Source of the DNA: Phenylobacterium sp.
Lineage (GTDB): Bacteria; Pseudomonadota; Alphaproteobacteria; Caulobacterales; Caulobacteraceae
Assembly: GCF_024508875.1 (NCBI RefSeq)
Contig: NZ_JANINU010000307.1
Location: forward strand, 1 to 64,000
Length of the DNA stretch: 64,000 nt
Reading direction: 5' to 3'
The translations under genes were made by a program, and so were the position numbers. This document shows positions 61,140 through 64,000 of this stretch, in pieces; within the stretch, counting starts at the first letter, position 1, and each line of letters opens with the position of its first letter. The notes under the pieces are model-generated. The model was given only the letters and a program-made list of their open reading frames with translations. It made no database searches and was not told the origin of the DNA.

Positions 61140-62072
61140 ATGCGCACCGCACCTTCCTTCTTCAACACCGCCGACCTCGACGGCTTCGACGCCCGGACCG
61201 CCGCCCTGCAGGATCCCAGGCCCCATCCCACCGAGCCGCAGCTCGTCCAGCTCGGCCGCAGCCTGATGACCGAGGTCCTGGACATGATCCTGGCGGGCGC
61301 GCTCGAGGATCACGCATCCACCATCTGCGAGACCCTGATCGGCGGGCTGCATGTGGGCGTGCAGCGGCTGGAGCGCGACGCGGACCGCGAGCGCGAGGCG
61401 CTGGCCAACCTGTTGCACGACTTCGACGGCTCGGAGGTGGCCGACGTCGACCTGCAGGAGGTCAAGACGCGGGCCGACGCGCTGGACGTGGCCGCGGCCG
61501 CGCTGGAGTTCGTGCGCGATGCGGCGGCGGAGACCTACGCCTCGGCGACAGGCGAGGTCTGGAGCCCGTGGCGCGGGAGCGTGCGAGGCGGCGCGACGAG
61601 TGCGGCGCAGATCGATGCGCAGTCGGCGCTGCGGTCGCGGGAGGCGCGGCGGCGTTCGCAGACCGATCCGGGCGACGCCGTGGTGGCGTTCCGGGCCTCG
61701 CCGCGGAGCGATGCGCCGGAAGATGCGCGGCGCATCTTCGACGCCTTGAACTGGGCGCGCGGCGAGTGGCCCGACATGAGCCTGGCGCTGACCGACGCCA
61801 AGGGCGGCGAGCGGCTGGCCAAACGCTGGGCGCAGCAGAAGGGTGTGCGCCTCGTGCTCGCCAAGCCGGACTTCGCCCGCTTCGGGCGGGCGGCCCCGTT
61901 CCGCGCCAACGACCAGATGCTGGCGCTGCGGCCCGTCTGCGTCCTGGTGCTGCCGGATAGCCTGGGCCCTGCGGCCGCGGCAGGAGCGCCGCCGTTCGGG
62001 CCGGCAATGAACCTGGCCGAAGAGGCGCGTCGCCGGGGCCTGCGCTGCGTGCGGATCGCCTCTCGCCCTTAA
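61140..62072 (+). CDS. DUF2493 / SLOG-like domain protein
   Basis: This 310-residue protein has a helical N-terminal region (about 30-170) followed by a Rossmann-like SLOG/DUF2493 domain (FDALNWARGEWPDMSLALTD, LAKRWAQQKGVRLVLAKPDF, APFRANDQML and VCVLVLPDSLG). DUF2493 belongs to the YspA/cpYpsA-type nucleotide-sensing fold and is typical of mobile elements. AAGGAG precedes the ATG at 61140. It is the last gene of the maintenance module; a hairpin lies between it and the convergent operon. Confidence 0.78.
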   Translation: MRTAPSFFNTADLDGFDARTAALQDPRPHPTEPQLVQLGRSLMTEVLDMILAGALEDHASTICETLIGGLHVGVQRLERDADREREALANLLHDFDGSEVADVDLQEVKTRADALDVAAAALEFVRDAAAETYASATGEVWSPWRGSVRGGATSAAQIDAQSALRSREARRRSQTDPGDAVVAFRASPRSDAPEDARRIFDALNWARGEWPDMSLALTDAKGGERLAKRWAQQKGVRLVLAKPDFARFGRAAPFRANDQMLALRPVCVLVLPDSLGPAAAAGAPPFGPAMNLAEEARRRGLRCVRIASRP

Positions 62073-62105
62073 GCTGATACGCTAAACCCGCATTCAAGGT
62101 GACAG

Positions 62106-62120
62106 GCCCTTGCGAAGGGC
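62106..62120. terminator. Short hairpin between convergent genes
   Basis: GCCCTT, loop GCG, AAGGGC forms a 6-bp stem between the stops of the DUF2493 gene and the convergent minus-strand gene. It may end both transcripts. Confidence 0.4.
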
Positions 62121-62143
62121 TCAGCCTCGCCTGACGAGTCGCG

Positions 62144-62686
62144 CTATCGGCAATGCTCCTTCAGGGTCGCCGTAACCCGTGTCTGGCAGTCCACCGCCGC
62201 CGCTAGAACTAGCATCCCCGACTTCTCGCTGTTGTAACCCTTGAGAATGTCCATCTGCTGAGTTTCTGCGAACCAGTGCTTGCCGACGATCATTGGAAGG
62301 TAGGGAGCGTTGACGCGCATTTGCTCCGCCATGATGCGACCATACGCATCGATGTCATCGAACATCATGGTCCAGAGAAGCTGCTCACCCTTCGGGCTTA
62401 GGTCGTCGAACAGAAGCGCAATCTGCGTGAATATCGCCTTCCGCCAAACCTGCATGAATTCCTGGGGGCTTGGCTTGGTTACGCCGTTAGTCTGTATGTA
62501 GACATCGGCGGAGAACCAAGCTGCTGCCGCATAGTAGCGAACGATCTTCGCGGCTGTGGCGGGATTCCGCTTTAGCCAAGCGAGGTCCTCTTCGTCGCTC
62601 GCGCCAGACTTGTAGGCATCCACGACGGCCTGCGTCAGCAGTCCCGCGACCTTCTCTGCCGTGATCTTAGACCCAAACAGCGCCAC
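62144..62686 (-). CDS. Helical hypothetical protein, partner of the deoxyribosyltransferase-like protein
   Basis: This 180-residue, mainly helical protein begins MALFGSKITAEKVAGLLTQA. It contains DLAWLKRNPATAAKIVRYYA and LFDDLSPKGEQLLWTMMFDD. No signal peptide or known motif was seen. It starts 5 bp after the stop of the upstream gene, so the two are an operon. Codon use is less GC-rich than in neighbouring genes, which suggests recent acquisition. Function is unknown. Confidence 0.65.
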   Translation of the reverse strand: MALFGSKITAEKVAGLLTQAVVDAYKSGASDEEDLAWLKRNPATAAKIVRYYAAAAWFSADVYIQTNGVTKPSPQEFMQVWRKAIFTQIALLFDDLSPKGEQLLWTMMFDDIDAYGRIMAEQMRVNAPYLPMIVGKHWFAETQQMDILKGYNSEKSGMLVLAAAVDCQTRVTATLKEHCR

Positions 62687-62691
62687 TGCCG

Positions 62692-63654
62692 CTAATCCGT
62701 CAGCTTCGCCACGTCGGGCAACGTCGCTCGGATTGTAGCCTTAAGCTCCGCCGCTGCCTTGGGCAGATTGGCCGGGTCCCAGATGATCGTCACCAGGTGG
62801 TTGGTATCAAAGTGCGTCTTCTCCTTGTCCCAAACTGCCTTCTTGCAGGTGTAGATCACGGGCTTGCCTAGCCCTTCGGCGAACCCGCCCTCCCAATACG
62901 CGCCGGGATTTCGGTGGGTCAGGTCCGCGAGCATGAGACGGCTGGTCCGGATCGCCACGCGCATCTGATCGTCAATGCATCCAGCGCCCTGGTCGTCGGT
63001 CAGGAGCTTGAGCGTAAAGCCCGTCTCCGCGACGGCAGGCTTGAAGCAGGACGCGACGGCAGCGTTGAGCTCGGTGTCCCCGAACTGCATAGCCATGAAG
63101 GCCACGCGAGACGTCACTTCCTCGCGCATTAGGTCTTCGTATCGCTCCCAACCCGCCCAGGTGAGGCGATAGACGTGCCGCCCGCCGCTCGGCTGTGCGA
63201 TCACCCAGCGCTTGAGCTGGTCCTGATTGAGCAGCCACTTCAGCCCAACGGCCGGATCCCTCTCTGAGATGGTGGTTCCCAGCCACGCGCACATCAGGAG
63301 ATCATCAACCGGCACTTGGTGCGCCGCTGTCGGTAGCTGTTGGCCGACATAGAGGATCAGATCGTCAACCTGCTGCATCGGGCGCGGCAGCGGATCATTG
63401 AGCCCCCAGGCAGGAAGATCGTCTATCGGAACGCCGACATGCATCCCCTCGCGCCCCATGCGGCGCACCTTGTGGCTGAGGTTCGTCCGCGCCAGTTCCT
63501 GATTGGCGTAGCCGGATAGCGCCTCTTGATAGCTCCGCTGCGTCTTCTTAGGAGCAAGGAACTGCCAGCGCCCGCAGCGCGGACAATCCTTCACGTGCGC
63601 CACGGGATCGGGCTCGCTGGTAAGGGCCGTGCCGCAGATCGTGCAATCAGTCAT
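62692..63654 (-). CDS. Zinc-ribbon protein with nucleoside 2-deoxyribosyltransferase/TIR-like C-terminal domain
   Basis: This 320-residue protein has an N-terminal zinc ribbon (Cys4, Cys7, Cys24, Cys27: CTICG and CPRCG). The middle part has a winged-helix feel (LKWLLNQDQLKRWVIAQPSG). The C-terminal region (about 182-320) shows VAFMAMQFGD, IRTSRLMLADLTHRNPGAYW and EGGFAEGLGKPVIYTCKK, the pattern of deoxyribosyltransferase-like/TIR-like nucleotide-processing folds. Asp in ADLT and Glu in WEGG are candidate catalytic residues. A sensor-effector of nucleotides or NAD is an inference. It is the first gene of a two-gene operon. Confidence 0.65.
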   Translation of the reverse strand: MTDCTICGTALTSEPDPVAHVKDCPRCGRWQFLAPKKTQRSYQEALSGYANQELARTNLSHKVRRMGREGMHVGVPIDDLPAWGLNDPLPRPMQQVDDLILYVGQQLPTAAHQVPVDDLLMCAWLGTTISERDPAVGLKWLLNQDQLKRWVIAQPSGGRHVYRLTWAGWERYEDLMREEVTSRVAFMAMQFGDTELNAAVASCFKPAVAETGFTLKLLTDDQGAGCIDDQMRVAIRTSRLMLADLTHRNPGAYWEGGFAEGLGKPVIYTCKKAVWDKEKTHFDTNHLVTIIWDPANLPKAAAELKATIRATLPDVAKLTD

Positions 63655-64000
63655 CTCGGGCCTAGCGAATAGGTTACGGTCAAGCCACTATCGTTCTTGG
63701 TATGTTCGGAAACAAGTGGCTGGGAAGCCGTGAACCACTCTGCTCCCCAAGGTCAGCCACACGGGCAGGAGATTCACCTAAGCCACGGATTTTTATTATA
63801 CCCCTGCACTTGTTCAAGCTGTGCATTCCGTAGGGACGAGAGTCCCCTCCACAGCACGATCCCAACGACCGTAACTGGAGCCGAGCAGCGCCTCAGTGTT
63901 GTACCGGGGACGCTACTGTCCCGTCTTCCCGCAAAGGCGAACTCTTAGCGATCACCCGGGTCTGGCCTCTCGCGCGCAATGGGGTCAGCGGGCCGCGCGG
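63655..64000. other. Intergenic end of window, no gene recognised
   Basis: This stretch holds the promoter region of the minus-strand operon and is unusually AT-rich around 63785-63805. A GGGAC-GAGA-GTCCC hairpin lies at 63833-63846. The short open frames here show no family features. No tRNA or attachment site could be recognised. Confidence 0.4.

Noticed and set aside
56141-63654. Prophage
   Set aside because: No capsid, portal, terminase, tail or integrase gene is present; the set fits a plasmid/ICE maintenance module.
1-64000. tRNA, rRNA, insertion sequences
   Set aside because: No cloverleaf, rRNA segment, transposase motif or terminal inverted repeat pair could be recognised by eye; a covariance-model search would be decisive.

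Overview
The window is high-GC chromosomal DNA from an alphaproteobacterium. A GcrA-type cell-cycle regulator, FixJ-like response regulators, TonB receptors with long plugs, many Tat-type signals and a spinster-type MFS carrier point to Caulobacterales (Caulobacter or Phenylobacterium-like). This is inferred from gene content only; no rRNA or tRNA gene was seen to confirm it.

Layout. (1) 1-2114, minus strand: the sbcCD nuclease pair, with sbcC cut by the window edge. (2) 2240-7808, minus strand: a probable conflict or defence island. It holds a small EACC1-like protein, a catalytically dead protease homologue, an active-looking HExxH protease, and a Rad50-like ATPase with a zinc hook and PrrC/RloC-like C-terminal residues. 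(3) 8084-8784: two decayed genes, a frameshifted membrane protein and a startless VapC toxin.

(4) 9161-37624: a large stress/detoxification cluster. It contains a VOC protein, a MASE4 histidine kinase, an OprB-like porin, an FMN reductase, an MBL hydrolase, Asp-nucleophile alpha/beta hydrolases, two crotonases, three SDRs, a 4-OT tautomerase, a LysR regulator, a nitronate monooxygenase, a multi-PAS kinase with two response regulators, a TonB receptor, OsmC, an epoxide hydrolase, a DipZ-like thioredoxin lipoprotein and Dps. From 9.1 to 30.3 kb eight copies of one 35-bp palindrome lie 55-95 bp upstream of most transcription units (165 bp for one gene), so this part looks like a single regulon whose regulator is not known. 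Many of its enzymes carry export signals, which suggests a periplasmic detoxification programme.

(5) 37930-52109: a catabolic cluster. It has a CocE-type hydrolase, an enolase-superfamily enzyme, two aldehyde dehydrogenases, an iron alcohol dehydrogenase, an aldo/keto reductase, a cupin with the full DddQ-type DMSP-lyase ligand set, an MFS carrier, a LysR regulator and a TonB receptor. The combination resembles a ddd (dimethylsulfoniopropionate) cluster. (6) 52297-55917: a TPR sulfotransferase, an AhpD-like protein and a DNA-binding protein.

(7) 56141-62072: a plasmid/ICE-type maintenance module (RadC, Toprim protein, DUF2958, large ParB, GcrA, DUF2493). (8) 62144-63654: a two-gene operon of unknown function with a deoxyribosyltransferase/TIR-like fold. 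The last 346 bases hold no gene that can be supported.
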